From: Vibrio tubiashii ATCC 19109
GTDB lineage: Bacteria > Pseudomonadota > Gammaproteobacteria > Enterobacterales > Vibrionaceae
DNA: 64,000 bases
Assembly (NCBI RefSeq): GCF_000772105.1
Contig: NZ_CP009354.1
Coordinates: 682,001-746,000 of the forward strand
Direction of reading: 5' to 3'
The stretch's first letter is position 1; each line of letters starts with the position of its first letter. Made by a program: the position numbers and the translations under genes. The notes under the pieces are model-generated. The model worked only from the letters and a program-made list of their open reading frames with translations, had not been told where the DNA came from and did not search any database. Shown one piece after another: positions 1 through 9,706 of this stretch.

Positions 1-210
1 GGATTGATTTTCTGGAATTTTTTGTAAGCTCGATTCTTGAGCGGCCAATACGTCACGTTGAGAAACCACGCCAAGCAAACACTTGTTCGCGTCGACGATA
101 GGAACATGGCGAATATCTAGTGCTTCCATGGTGTGTTTTGCATCGGCAAGGTTATGTGAGCGTAGCAAGGTATGCGGATTACGCGTCATCATGTCTTCGA
201 TTTTAATCAT
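1..210 (-). CDS. CBS-domain protein, 3' part missing (truncated by window start)
   Basis: The reverse strand opens with ATG at 210, preceded by a strong AGGAGG-type ribosome binding site (bases 217-222), and reads 70 codons to the window edge. The product begins MIKIEDMMTRNPHT and continues through DIRHVPIVD and LLGVVSQRD, the typical strand-helix pattern of a CBS domain. CBS pairs usually bind adenine nucleotides and regulate another activity. Only the first CBS motif is inside the window, so whether the protein is a stand-alone CBS pair (AcuB-like) or carries another domain cannot be told. It is divergent from queA. Confidence 0.75.
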   Translation of the reverse strand, partial: MIKIEDMMTRNPHTLLRSHNLADAKHTMEALDIRHVPIVDANKCLLGVVSQRDVLAAQESSLQKIPENQS

Positions 211-621
211 GGCTGCCTCCTGAGTTATTGTTGTTTATAACTAAGTAACCTTTTCTTTGGCAGTACCTTTAATCTTTGTCATCTACCCACTGTCGATATC
301 GACGAAAGCTACTTAGGTATACCTTTAATATAGTAACTTTTGCGACTAGATATTGAGAGCTAGTTGGGTTTTTATTCCGATTTTTAGAAAAAGCTGTAGC
401 GAAATATGAACAGCTTCCAGCAACGACTCAGAAGCATTGCCTACAAAGCGTTTTCATTCGCACGAAATTCGAATCTGATTACAATAATTCACATCTCTTT
501 CCTTGCTATTGCGCGTGCGCAGAATATACTAGTCGGCTGCGAAAAACTCGTCGTCTGTTTGTGACAGAATCAGTTCGACTTCCATCACGACAAGATAAAC
601 CACGACAAAAGATTTAGTAAC
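211..621. other. Divergent intergenic region between the CBS gene and queA
   Basis: No gene is visible in these 411 bases. The region holds the CBS gene's ribosome binding site at its left edge, a perfect 10-base palindrome AGGTATACCT (315-324), two copies of TACCTTTAAT (264-273 and 320-329), and a probable queA promoter near 503-530. The left half is AT-rich, as expected for a promoter region. I see no terminator and no RNA gene. Confidence 0.5.
503..530 (+). promoter_or_regulatory. Probable sigma-70 promoter of queA
   Basis: TTGCTA (503-508) and TATACT (525-530) are separated by 16 bases and match the -35 and -10 hexamers at 4/6 and 5/6. The -10 lies about 92 bases before the queA start. 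This is a motif match only; the spacer is one base short of optimal. Confidence 0.4.
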
Positions 622-1674
622 ATGCAAGTATCTGATTTCCACTTTGACTTACCTGATGAGCTGATTGCTCGTTATCCTCAGCCTGAACGTACTGCTAGCC
701 GTCTGCTTCAACTGGATGGAAATAGCGGTGAGCTTAATGATGGCACCTTCACCGATGTACTGGATCAAGTACAAGCGGGTGACCTAGTGGTTTTCAACAA
801 CACGCGCGTGATTCCAGCACGACTGTTTGGTCGTAAAGAATCAGGCGGTAAACTTGAGGTTCTAGTTGAGCGCGTTCTTGATGAAAAGAGCATTCTGGCC
901 CACGTGCGCTGTTCTAAATCTCCTAAGCCGGGTTCAACCATTTTTATTGGTGAGAACGACGAGTATTCGGCACAAATGGTGGCACGCCATGATGCACTGT
1001 TTGAACTGAAATTTAATTCTGAGCAAAACGTTTTGGCGGTATTGGAAGAGATTGGTCATATGCCTCTTCCTCCTTATATTGACCGCCCTGACGAAGATTC
1101 AGATAAAGAGCGTTACCAAACGGTTTACAACGAAAAACCGGGCGCTGTTGCGGCGCCAACGGCAGGTTTGCACTTTGATGAGCCTTTAATCGAAAAAATC
1201 AAAGCGAAAGGTGCTGAGCTCGCTTACGTGACACTTCACGTTGGCGCGGGCACGTTCCAGCCGGTAAAAGTGGATAACATCAATGACCACCACATGCATG
1301 CGGAATATGTTGAAGTACCGCAACAAGTGGTAGAGGCGATTAAAGCAACAAAAGCGCGTGGCGGTCGCATCATCGCGGTAGGCACCACATCGGTTCGCTC
1401 TTTAGAAAGTGCCGCGCAAGATGCCATCAAGAAAGGCACTGAGCTTGTTCCTTTCTTTGGTGACACTGAAATCTTTATCTATCCAGGTTATGAGTACCAG
1501 CTAGTCGATTGTTTAATCACTAACTTCCACTTACCAGAGTCGACACTGATTATGTTGGTGAGTGCATTTGCTGGTTATGAAAATACGATGAACGCCTATA
1601 AACATGCCGTAGAGAACAACTACCGTTTCTTCTCGTATGGCGATTCAATGTTCATTAAAAAGAAAACGGTATAG
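622..1674 (+). CDS. queA: S-adenosylmethionine:tRNA ribosyltransferase-isomerase QueA
   Basis: QueA transfers and isomerises the ribosyl part of SAM onto preQ1 at position 34 of tRNAs with GUN anticodons, giving epoxyqueuosine in the cytoplasm. The 350-residue product matches the family length (about 350-356). Recognisable family segments are the N-terminal [13 protein letters not shown], the [13 protein letters not shown] segment near residue 56, APTAGLHF near 177, [11 protein letters not shown] near 204 and the C-terminal [11 protein letters not shown]. The next gene is tgt, which performs the preceding step of the same pathway, so this is the usual queuosine pair. The start is the first ATG and aligns with the family N-terminus. 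Confidence 0.98.
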   Translation: MQVSDFHFDLPDELIARYPQPERTASRLLQLDGNSGELNDGTFTDVLDQVQAGDLVVFNNTRVIPARLFGRKESGGKLEVLVERVLDEKSILAHVRCSKSPKPGSTIFIGENDEYSAQMVARHDALFELKFNSEQNVLAVLEEIGHMPLPPYIDRPDEDSDKERYQTVYNEKPGAVAAPTAGLHFDEPLIEKIKAKGAELAYVTLHVGAGTFQPVKVDNINDHHMHAEYVEVPQQVVEAIKATKARGGRIIAVGTTSVRSLESAAQDAIKKGTELVPFFGDTEIFIYPGYEYQLVDCLITNFHLPESTLIMLVSAFAGYENTMNAYKHAVENNYRFFSYGDSMFIKKKTV

Positions 1675-1683
1675 ATTACTTTG

Positions 1684-1769
1684 AGAGATTCCTGATATCT
1701 CGTGCCTCGATTCAGGAATGACGGTTTTGTCATTCTATAGAGTGAGGAACGAGCGAGTAGGGAATCTCT
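1684..1769. repeat. Nested inverted-repeat element downstream of queA
   Basis: Outer arms AGAGATTCC (1684-1692) and GGAATCTCT (1761-1769) are perfectly complementary. Inside lie a second perfect stem ATTCCTGA/TCAGGAAT (1689-1696 with 1712-1719) and a third, AATGAC/GTCATT (1717-1722 with 1729-1734). The layout is that of a small mobile palindromic repeat of the kind scattered through Vibrio genomes rather than a simple terminator. I see only this copy in the window, so the repeat status rests on the nested symmetry and on memory of similar elements. Confidence 0.5.
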
Positions 1770-1827
1770 TATGTTCAGCATTGAGCTGAACGCAAACAAT
1801 TTACGAGTGCTAGCAGTAGGCTAGGAA

Positions 1828-3071
<1,244 letters not shown>

Positions 3072-3091
3072 TTGACCGATTAAAAAAATTA

Positions 3092-3123
3092 AAGCCTTTG
3101 GCATTGTGCCAGAGGCTTTTGCT
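3092..3123 (+). terminator. Rho-independent terminator after tgt
   Basis: An 11-base-pair stem with one G-U pair, AAGCCTTTGGC (3092-3102) with GCCAGAGGCTT (3108-3118), has a 5-base loop and is followed by a short T-run. It lies 20 bases after the tgt stop and separates tgt from yajC. Confidence 0.75.
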
Positions 3124-3245
3124 AATAAAGTAGGCGAACGCAGGTTATTTTTGAGAGAGCGATCTCTATTAGTCACTCTCAGACTTGAAACTAAAATGCG
3201 AAAGCCCAACTTGGATATTAATAAAAAATAATAGAGGACTTTTTA

Positions 3246-3575
3246 ATGTTTATTTCTCAAGCTCACGCAGCAGCAGAAGGCGCTCCAGCAGGCGGCGGTT
3301 TTGAAATGCTAATCATGCTAGGTATGTTCGCGGTGATCTTCTACTTCATGATCTACCGTCCACAAGCTAAGCGTGTAAAAGAGCACAAGAGCCTAATGTC
3401 TTCGATGGGCAAAGGTGATGAAGTTCTAACAAGCGGTGGTCTAGTAGGTAAAATTACTAAAATCGCAGAAGACAACGACTACATCTCTATCGAGCTGAAC
3501 ACAAATAACGAAGTTGTGATCAAGAAAGATTTCGTTACTGCAGTGCTACCAAAAGGTACGCTTAAGTCTCTATAA
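3246..3575 (+). CDS. yajC: Sec translocon accessory protein YajC
   Basis: YajC is a small inner-membrane protein that associates with SecDF and SecYEG. The 109-residue product has a single membrane segment (about residues 20-38, MLIMLGMFAVIFYFMIY-like), then the family motif YRPQAKR, then a basic cytoplasmic domain with KGDEVLTSGGLVGKI. Length matches E. coli YajC (110). The start ATG follows an AGAGGAC ribosome binding site. It leads the yajC-secD-secF operon; secD starts 21 bases after its stop. Confidence 0.97.
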   Translation: MFISQAHAAAEGAPAGGGFEMLIMLGMFAVIFYFMIYRPQAKRVKEHKSLMSSMGKGDEVLTSGGLVGKITKIAEDNDYISIELNTNNEVVIKKDFVTAVLPKGTLKSL

Positions 3576-3596
3576 AACAGCTAGAGGATCCTCGCT

Positions 3597-5453
3597 GTGC
3601 TAAACCGCTATCCTATGTGGAAGTACCTAATGGTGGTGTTTGCCATCGCCATTGCTGCATTGTATGCACTTCCAAATATCTACGGTGAAGATCCGGCTAT
3701 TCAAGTTACAGGGGCGCGTGGCGCCTCTGTAGATATGTCAACGCTGGATTCTGTCACTAAAGCTCTTGATGAACAGGGCTTATCTCATAAATCCATTGCT
3801 CTCGAAAATGGATCTATTCTCGTACGTTTTAACGACACTGACACGCAAATCAGTGCTCGCGATATTATCAACGAAGCGCTTGGCAGCGATAAAATTGTTG
3901 CTCTTAACCTTGCTCCTGCAACACCAGACTGGCTAGAGTCTATTGGTGCGGCGCCAATGAAGCTTGGTCTTGACCTGCGTGGTGGTGTTCACTTCTTGAT
4001 GGAAGTGGATATGGACGCTGCAATGGAAAAGCTAGTTGGTCAGCAAGAAGAAGCTTTCCGCAGCGAACTTCGTGAAGAGAAAATTCGTTACCGTGCTATT
4101 CGTCCTTCAGGTAAAGATGCCGTTGAAGTACTGCTTCGTAACGAAGAACAGTTAGCGGATGCTGAGCGCATTCTAAAGCAAAACCATCCAGATATGATCT
4201 TCACTGAATCAGACTCTGATGGCCGCTACGCGTTAACCGCAACCTTTACTGAGCAACGCTTAACTGAAATTCGTAACTACGCTGTTGAGCAGAACATCAC
4301 CATCCTACGTAATCGTGTAAACGAACTTGGTGTTGCTGAGCCTCTTGTTCAACGCCAAGGCGCAAGCCGTATTGTTGTTGAGCTTCCAGGTGTACAAGAC
4401 ACGGCTCGTGCTAAAGAAATTCTTGGTGCGACAGCGACGCTTGAGTTCCGTGAAGTGGACTCGAAAGCGGATCTAGCAGCTGCAGCAAATGGCCGTGCGC
4501 CAGCAGGTAGTGAGATCAAGCAAGACCGTGATGGTCGCCCAGTTGTGCTTAAAAAGCGCGTTATTCTAGGTGGTTCAAGCATTACGGATGCAAGCTCAAG
4601 TGTTGATGAATATGGTCGTCCTCAAGTTAACATCTCGCTAGACAGCGAAGGTGGTAACAAGATGTCTGCGTTCTCGAAAAAGAACATTGGTAAGCTAATG
4701 GCTACCGTGTTTGCAGAGTACAAAGACAGCGGCCGTAAAACGCCTGATGGTCGAGTGATTCTGACTAAGCATGAAGAAGTGATCAACCAAGCAACGATTC
4801 AATCTGCTCTTGGTCGTAACTTCCGTATCACAGGTATTGATTCAGCTTCAGAAGCACATAACCTAGCGCTTCTACTACGCGCAGGTGCTCTGATTGCGCC
4901 AATCTCTATCGTTGAAGAACGTACCATTGGTCCTTCTATGGGTCAGCAGAACATCGATATGGGTATTCAAGCGTGTATCTTTGGTCTGGTTGCGGTGATG
5001 CTTTTCTGTCTGGTTTACTACCGTAAGTTTGGTATTTTTGCTAACTGTGCCTTGATTGCTAACATCGTACTTATCATCGGTATTATGTCGATGATCCCTG
5101 GTGCGACGATGACGCTACCCGGTATTGCCGGTATCGTTCTGACAGTGGGTATGGCGGTCGATGCTAACGTACTTATCTTTGAACGTATTCGTGAAGAGCT
5201 ACGTGAAGGTCGTAACCCTCAACAAGCGATTCACCAAGGTTATGCCAACGCATTCAGTACCATTGCCGATGCGAACATCACAACCCTTATCACTGCGATT
5301 ATCCTATTTGCAGTCGGTACAGGTGCGATTAAAGGTTTCGCAGTAACGCTATCTATCGGTATCTTGACCTCAATGTTTACAGCCATCATTGGTACACGTT
5401 GTATCGTGAACCTATTGTACGGCGGTAAACGAATCAACAAATTGTCGATCTAG
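3597..5453 (+). CDS. secD: Protein translocase subunit SecD
   Basis: SecD works with SecF as a proton- or sodium-driven motor that pulls preproteins into the periplasm after SecA/SecYEG translocation. The 618-residue product has an N-terminal membrane segment (about 8-27), the [16 protein letters not shown] motif near residue 124, a large periplasmic P1 domain, and five C-terminal membrane segments with [17 protein letters not shown] near 520, all diagnostic of the SecD/RND fold. E. coli SecD is 615 residues. The start is GTG at 3597 with GAGGATC upstream. Many vibrios carry a second SecDF whose expression is controlled by the arrest peptide VemP; no such ORF precedes secD here, so this is more likely the constitutive SecDF1. 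Confidence 0.97.
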   Translation: MLNRYPMWKYLMVVFAIAIAALYALPNIYGEDPAIQVTGARGASVDMSTLDSVTKALDEQGLSHKSIALENGSILVRFNDTDTQISARDIINEALGSDKIVALNLAPATPDWLESIGAAPMKLGLDLRGGVHFLMEVDMDAAMEKLVGQQEEAFRSELREEKIRYRAIRPSGKDAVEVLLRNEEQLADAERILKQNHPDMIFTESDSDGRYALTATFTEQRLTEIRNYAVEQNITILRNRVNELGVAEPLVQRQGASRIVVELPGVQDTARAKEILGATATLEFREVDSKADLAAAANGRAPAGSEIKQDRDGRPVVLKKRVILGGSSITDASSSVDEYGRPQVNISLDSEGGNKMSAFSKKNIGKLMATVFAEYKDSGRKTPDGRVILTKHEEVINQATIQSALGRNFRITGIDSASEAHNLALLLRAGALIAPISIVEERTIGPSMGQQNIDMGIQACIFGLVAVMLFCLVYYRKFGIFANCALIANIVLIIGIMSMIPGATMTLPGIAGIVLTVGMAVDANVLIFERIREELREGRNPQQAIHQGYANAFSTIADANITTLITAIILFAVGTGAIKGFAVTLSIGILTSMFTAIIGTRCIVNLLYGGKRINKLSI

Positions 5454-5462
5454 GGAAGTATT

Positions 5463-6410
5463 ATGTTTCAGTTATTGAAAACAGAAAGAACGATCGACTT
5501 TATGCGTTGGTCAAAGCTGGCATTTGTTTTCTCAATCCTAATGATTGGTGCGTCAATCTTTACTCTATCAACCAAGTGGTTGAACTGGGGTCTAGACTTT
5601 ACTGGCGGTACCTTGATCGAAGTCGGTTTTGAGCAACCAGCTAACCTTGAAGATATTCGTAATGCTCTAGAAGCGAAAGGCTTCGGTGATGCGACAGTAC
5701 AGAACTTTGGTAGTGCTCGTGACGTTATGGTACGTCTGCGTCCACGTGAAGATGTTGCCGGTGAAACACTGGGCAACCAGATCCTAGATGCTATCAAAGA
5801 TGGTACGGGTGAAAGCGTTGAGATGCGTCGTATCGAGTTCGTTGGTCCGAACGTCGGTGATGAGCTAACAGAAGCGGGTGGTCTTGCGATCCTTGTTTCC
5901 CTTATCTGTATCTTGATCTACGTATCGGTGCGATTTGAGTGGCGTTTGGCAGCGGGTGCTGTAATGGCTCTGACTCATGACGTTATCATTACGCTAGGCA
6001 TCTTCTCACTGCTACAAATCGAAGTTGACCTGACGATCGTCGCGGCGCTATTAACCGTTGTTGGTTACTCGCTCAACGATACCATTGTTGTATTCGACCG
6101 CATCCGTGAAAACTTCCGCAAGATGCGTAAAGGCGAGCCTGCTGAGATCATGAACAACTCAATTACACAAACATTGAGCCGTACATTGATTACTTCGGGT
6201 ACAACCTTGTTCGTAGTTATCGCACTGTTTACGCAGGGTGGTGCTATGATTCACGGCTTCGCGACAGCACTTCTACTGGGGATTACGGTAGGTACTTACT
6301 CATCAATCTACGTGGCTTCGGCACTAGCATTGAAACTGGGTATTACCAAAGAACACCTAATGCCGCCTCAAGTAGAAAAAGAAGGTGCAGAGTTCGACGA
6401 GATGCCATAA
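5463..6410 (+). CDS. secF: Protein translocase subunit SecF
   Basis: SecF is the partner of SecD in the SecDF translocation motor. The 315-residue product has an N-terminal membrane segment (about 18-36), the family motif LNWGLDFTGGTLIEVGF near residue 43, a small periplasmic domain, and five C-terminal membrane segments including VVGYSLNDTIVVFDRIRENFR. It starts 9 bases after the secD stop with AGGGAAG as ribosome binding site, consistent with co-translation. A strong terminator follows. Confidence 0.97.
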   Translation: MFQLLKTERTIDFMRWSKLAFVFSILMIGASIFTLSTKWLNWGLDFTGGTLIEVGFEQPANLEDIRNALEAKGFGDATVQNFGSARDVMVRLRPREDVAGETLGNQILDAIKDGTGESVEMRRIEFVGPNVGDELTEAGGLAILVSLICILIYVSVRFEWRLAAGAVMALTHDVIITLGIFSLLQIEVDLTIVAALLTVVGYSLNDTIVVFDRIRENFRKMRKGEPAEIMNNSITQTLSRTLITSGTTLFVVIALFTQGGAMIHGFATALLLGITVGTYSSIYVASALALKLGITKEHLMPPQVEKEGAEFDEMP

Positions 6411-6432
6411 GGCAAATCAAGCTCGCTATACG

Positions 6433-6465
6433 AAAGCCGCTGAATCTCAGCGGCTTTATTGTTTT
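6433..6465 (+). terminator. Rho-independent terminator of the yajC-secDF operon
   Basis: A perfect 10-base-pair stem AAAGCCGCTG/CAGCGGCTTT (6433-6442 with 6448-6457), loop AATCT, is followed by ATTGTTTT. Confidence 0.9.
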
Positions 6466-6525
6466 AATACAAACCAGAATAACTATCTGATCACCTATTT
6501 CTCCCGATTGGTATAAGGAAAATCA

Positions 6526-7047
6526 ATGAAGCGTTGTTTTGCTTTTTTTATCTCTGCACTGCTGAGCTCAACACTATGGGCGAACACCTTTGTCATATCA
6601 GAGGATACGGGCGATGAGTTGAAAGCGATGATTCAATCATCGTGGATGCACTGTGAGGAGCAACGTTGGTGTGCTGATGAGGTGTATTACTATCGAGAGA
6701 GCTTTATTGCCGAAGCGCAAGTTACCGAGCAGAGCCTTACTGTCGAGTTGTTTGCTGAATACTCACCTCACTTACTTTCTCAATTACAACTGCACCTGCG
6801 CCAAGATGGCTTTGAACTGCTTAGAGTAAAGATCGAAGGGGTAGAGTTTGATGTTGCCTCAGCGGTAAAAGAGTCGTCGCTTGCTGAAGCGGACAAGGCT
6901 CTAATTCTGTTTCTTAATCGCTACCCCTCTAGCGCTGAACGAACACTTGATTGGCAAAGTCGAGTTTGGCATACCCAGCTAAAAAGTGACGGTGAGTTAG
7001 TCTCGTTGACACTTACTCAGCGTCGCATTCAACCAAGTGAAAACTGA
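6526..7047 (+). CDS. Secreted hypothetical protein
   Basis: I do not recognise this family. The 173-residue product begins with a clear signal peptide (MKRCFAFFISALLSS, cleavage near WA-NTF), so it is probably periplasmic. The mature part has two cysteines close together (HCEEQRWC, about residues 42-48) that could form a disulfide, then mixed alpha/beta sequence without repeats or catalytic motifs. ATG at 6526 is preceded by AAGGA at good spacing. It sits alone between the secF terminator and a convergent gene, so context gives no function. Base composition is like its neighbours. Confidence 0.7.
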   Translation: MKRCFAFFISALLSSTLWANTFVISEDTGDELKAMIQSSWMHCEEQRWCADEVYYYRESFIAEAQVTEQSLTVELFAEYSPHLLSQLQLHLRQDGFELLRVKIEGVEFDVASAVKESSLAEADKALILFLNRYPSSAERTLDWQSRVWHTQLKSDGELVSLTLTQRRIQPSEN

Positions 7048-7082
7048 TTTGCAAAGCTGGAGTTGTCTTAACAACCGTTTTC

Positions 7083-8024
7083 TTATCGGTACTTCATTAA
7101 CAGTGCTTTACGTACCTTAGGTTGGTCCATATTCGCTTGAGTGGCGAAGATACTATCTGTCGGAATGTTTTTAGGAAAAGGATTACCGAGAAAAGTCTGA
7201 TACAAAGCGTAAACACCTCGATAGCCCATCTCATAGGGTTGTTGTATTACGAGTCCATAAATTCGACCATCCGATAGGGCCTCTACAAGAATTTTGTTTG
7301 AGTCGAAGCCAATGTGAACTAAATCTGTCGGTGTTTTGAGTGATCTTAAAGCGATTAATACAGCGACAGTTGTGGATTCATTCGGTGTGAAGATACCATC
7401 AAGTTGTTGGATTTTGCCGGCAAGGATTTCTTTGGCATTTTTGCGCGCGTCACCAATCTTTAGTCCTAAGTAACGGTCTTCAACAATCATTAACCCAGAC
7501 GATGTCGCGCCATCTTCAAAGCCTTGCTCACGGTCGTCTGTTGATACCACGCCTTTTTCCATTCTTAACAGAGCGACTTTGCCTTGATTGCCAAGTTTTT
7601 TTGCCATTTTTTTCCCGGCTAGAAAACCGGCGTGATAGTTATCCGTCGCAATAACACTTATGACATCTGAAACCCCTGCATCTCTGTCTATATAGACGGT
7701 TGGAATGTTGAGTTGTTTGAGCCGTGCAACGTCGTCTGCTCTGTCTGCAGAGTTGGGGGCGAGCAATAAACCGATGCATCTATTTTTTACCACTTGGTCA
7801 ATGATCATGCGCTGAGCATCAATGTCGGACTCGTCCTTTGGTCCGCGAAAATAAATGGCTAACCCTAGTTCTTGCGCTGCTTTTTCACTGCCTGCTTTGA
7901 CTGACATCCAAAAGTCATGAACTGAGCCAGCAGGAACCACGCCAATACAATCTTGAGATAAGCTATGAGAACTGAAACTGATCAAGCACAGTACCATTAA
8001 TCGACGTAATCCTCTGACCATCAA
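7083..8024 (-). CDS. Orphan periplasmic sugar-type binding protein (RbsB/TorT-like fold)
   Basis: The 313-residue product has a signal peptide (about 1-23, ending HSLSQ) and the periplasmic binding protein type-1 fold: CIGVVPAGSVHDFW at the start of the mature domain, RMIIDQVVKNRCIGLLLAPNSAD, VIATDNYHAGFLAGKKMA and the hinge segment LDGIFTPNESTTVAVLIAL. These match ribose/autoinducer-2 type binding proteins. No permease or ATPase is adjacent, so it may serve a distant transporter or, like LuxP or TorT, present a ligand to a membrane sensor kinase. The ligand cannot be read from sequence. It is convergent with the preceding secreted hypothetical gene. Confidence 0.85.
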   Translation of the reverse strand: MMVRGLRRLMVLCLISFSSHSLSQDCIGVVPAGSVHDFWMSVKAGSEKAAQELGLAIYFRGPKDESDIDAQRMIIDQVVKNRCIGLLLAPNSADRADDVARLKQLNIPTVYIDRDAGVSDVISVIATDNYHAGFLAGKKMAKKLGNQGKVALLRMEKGVVSTDDREQGFEDGATSSGLMIVEDRYLGLKIGDARKNAKEILAGKIQQLDGIFTPNESTTVAVLIALRSLKTPTDLVHIGFDSNKILVEALSDGRIYGLVIQQPYEMGYRGVYALYQTFLGNPFPKNIPTDSIFATQANMDQPKVRKALLMKYR

Positions 8025-8216
8025 GAAATTCTCCCTTAAAAACTGAAGACACGGTGTTTTCTATCTTCTATCAGTAAGCATAGTGCTAATGGACAACTAA
8101 GTAGTAATTGCACTATTGAAGAGAAATACGAGACTGAAACATAGGGTGATCATTTAGAGAGACATTAATGAATAACTTGTTATGATGAATAAAAATAAAA
8201 TAATAGGAAGCAAGTA

Positions 8217-8549
8217 ATGCCACATTTACGTTTTAGAGCAGTAGAGCCGCAAACGGTCCAGACATTATCAAAATCGCTGATCGATGAGCTACAGTCACAT
8301 ATGGACTGTCCGCGTGAGGATTTTACTTTTGAGTACATCTACAGCACTTTTTATCATGAAGGTGAAGTAAACCAAGCTTATCCGTTTGTCGAGGTGTTGT
8401 GGTTCAACCGTGGGCAAGAGACACAAGATGAAGTGGCTAAGATCATTACACATCAAGTACGTGGCATGATCGGTGAAGATGTCGATGTCGCGGTGATCTT
8501 CACAGCGCTGGATGCTAGTGGCTACTATGATAATGGTCAGCACTACTAA
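8217..8549 (+). CDS. DUF1904 family protein
   Basis: The 110-residue cytoplasmic protein begins MPHLRFRAVEP and contains CPREDFTFEYI and FVEVLWFNRGQETQD, the pattern of DUF1904, a small family related in fold to tautomerase/4-oxalocrotonate-like proteins. No activity is established as far as I know. ATG at 8217 is preceded by AGGAAGCAAGTA. It starts 193 bases after the divergent binding-protein gene and is followed 25 bases later by mepA, so the two may be co-transcribed. Confidence 0.8.
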   Translation: MPHLRFRAVEPQTVQTLSKSLIDELQSHMDCPREDFTFEYIYSTFYHEGEVNQAYPFVEVLWFNRGQETQDEVAKIITHQVRGMIGEDVDVAVIFTALDASGYYDNGQHY

Positions 8550-8574
8550 CAGAGCATAAATGAGAGAGGTAAGG

Positions 8575-9435
8575 ATGAGAAACACAATCGCGATGACGAT
8601 AGCGGCGTTCTTATCCTTGCTGAACGTGATTCCAGTGACGGCGCATGCCACGCCCTGGGAGCAGATTCAAACCCCTTCCAAACAGAACCCTCAAGCCATT
8701 GGCAGTTATGCGAACGGCTGTTTAGCAGGTGGTGCCGCTTTACCACTTGAAGGTGAGGGCTACCAAGTGCTCCGCAGTCAAAGAGCACGCTACTATGGTC
8801 ACCCTAATGCTGTTAGCTTCATTCAGAGATTGGCTAGCCTGACCAAGGATAAGCTCAATACCAGGCTGCTTATTGGTGATATCTCTTTACCACAAGGTGG
8901 GCGTTTCTCTAGCGGTCATTCTAGTCATCAAACTGGTCTTGATATTGATATTTGGCTGCGTTTGGCTGACTCTCCGCTGTCGCCAACAGATCTAGAACAA
9001 CCAACGCCAATGAGCGTAGTGAACCTAAAACAGTATCAACTGCTAAAGAAAAGCTGGGACAATCGTCACTTTCAATTGATTAAAATGGCAGCGAGTGATG
9101 AGCAGGTCGCACGGATATTCGTTCATCCAGTGATTAAAGAAAAGTTATGCGCTAGCGAAGAGGGAAGTGAAAGAGAGTGGCTGCGAAAGGTACGTCCTTG
9201 GTGGGGCCATCACTATCATATGCACGTACGATTACAGTGCCCTGAAGGAAGTATGAATTGTAAACCGCAGGCGGAGCCACCTCAAGGTGATGGCTGTGGG
9301 GCAGAGCTAGCGAGTTGGAAACCTCAACCCAAACCTGCAGCTCCCAAAGTAACGACAGCCAAACCGAAAAAGAAGCCTGTTAAAGTGATGCACCAACAGT
9401 GTCAGCAATTACTCAACAAAAACGCCGCTCGATGA
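8575..9435 (+). CDS. mepA: Penicillin-insensitive murein endopeptidase MepA
   Basis: MepA is a periplasmic zinc endopeptidase that cuts D-Ala-meso-DAP cross-links in peptidoglycan. The product (286 residues from this start) has a signal peptide ending VTAHA, then the LAS-family metal motif SGHSSHQTGLDID (His115 and Asp123 as ligands) and WWGHHYHMHVR with the third ligand His. Conserved cysteines and a Lys/Pro-rich tail are typical. An ATG 15 bases upstream (8560) is possible, but ATG 8575 is better placed after GAGAGG (8564-8569) and gives a more normal signal peptide. A terminator follows directly. Confidence 0.93.
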   Translation: MRNTIAMTIAAFLSLLNVIPVTAHATPWEQIQTPSKQNPQAIGSYANGCLAGGAALPLEGEGYQVLRSQRARYYGHPNAVSFIQRLASLTKDKLNTRLLIGDISLPQGGRFSSGHSSHQTGLDIDIWLRLADSPLSPTDLEQPTPMSVVNLKQYQLLKKSWDNRHFQLIKMAASDEQVARIFVHPVIKEKLCASEEGSEREWLRKVRPWWGHHYHMHVRLQCPEGSMNCKPQAEPPQGDGCGAELASWKPQPKPAAPKVTTAKPKKKPVKVMHQQCQQLLNKNAAR

Positions 9436-9446
9436 GCGGCGTTTTC
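9417..9446. terminator. Bidirectional terminator between mepA and yfhL
   Basis: A 10-base-pair perfect stem AACGCCGCTC/GAGCGGCGTT (9421-9430 with 9434-9443, loop GAT) has A-rich sequence on the left and T-rich on the right, so it can end both the mepA transcript (+) and the trhP-yfhL transcript (-). The 5' arm overlaps the end of mepA. Confidence 0.85.
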
Positions 9447-9448
9447 AA

Positions 9449-9706
<258 letters not shown>

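Noticed and set aside
3124..3596. VemP-like arrest peptide upstream of secDF
   Set aside because: The only ORF before secD is yajC, a well-conserved Sec accessory protein; nothing resembles VemP.
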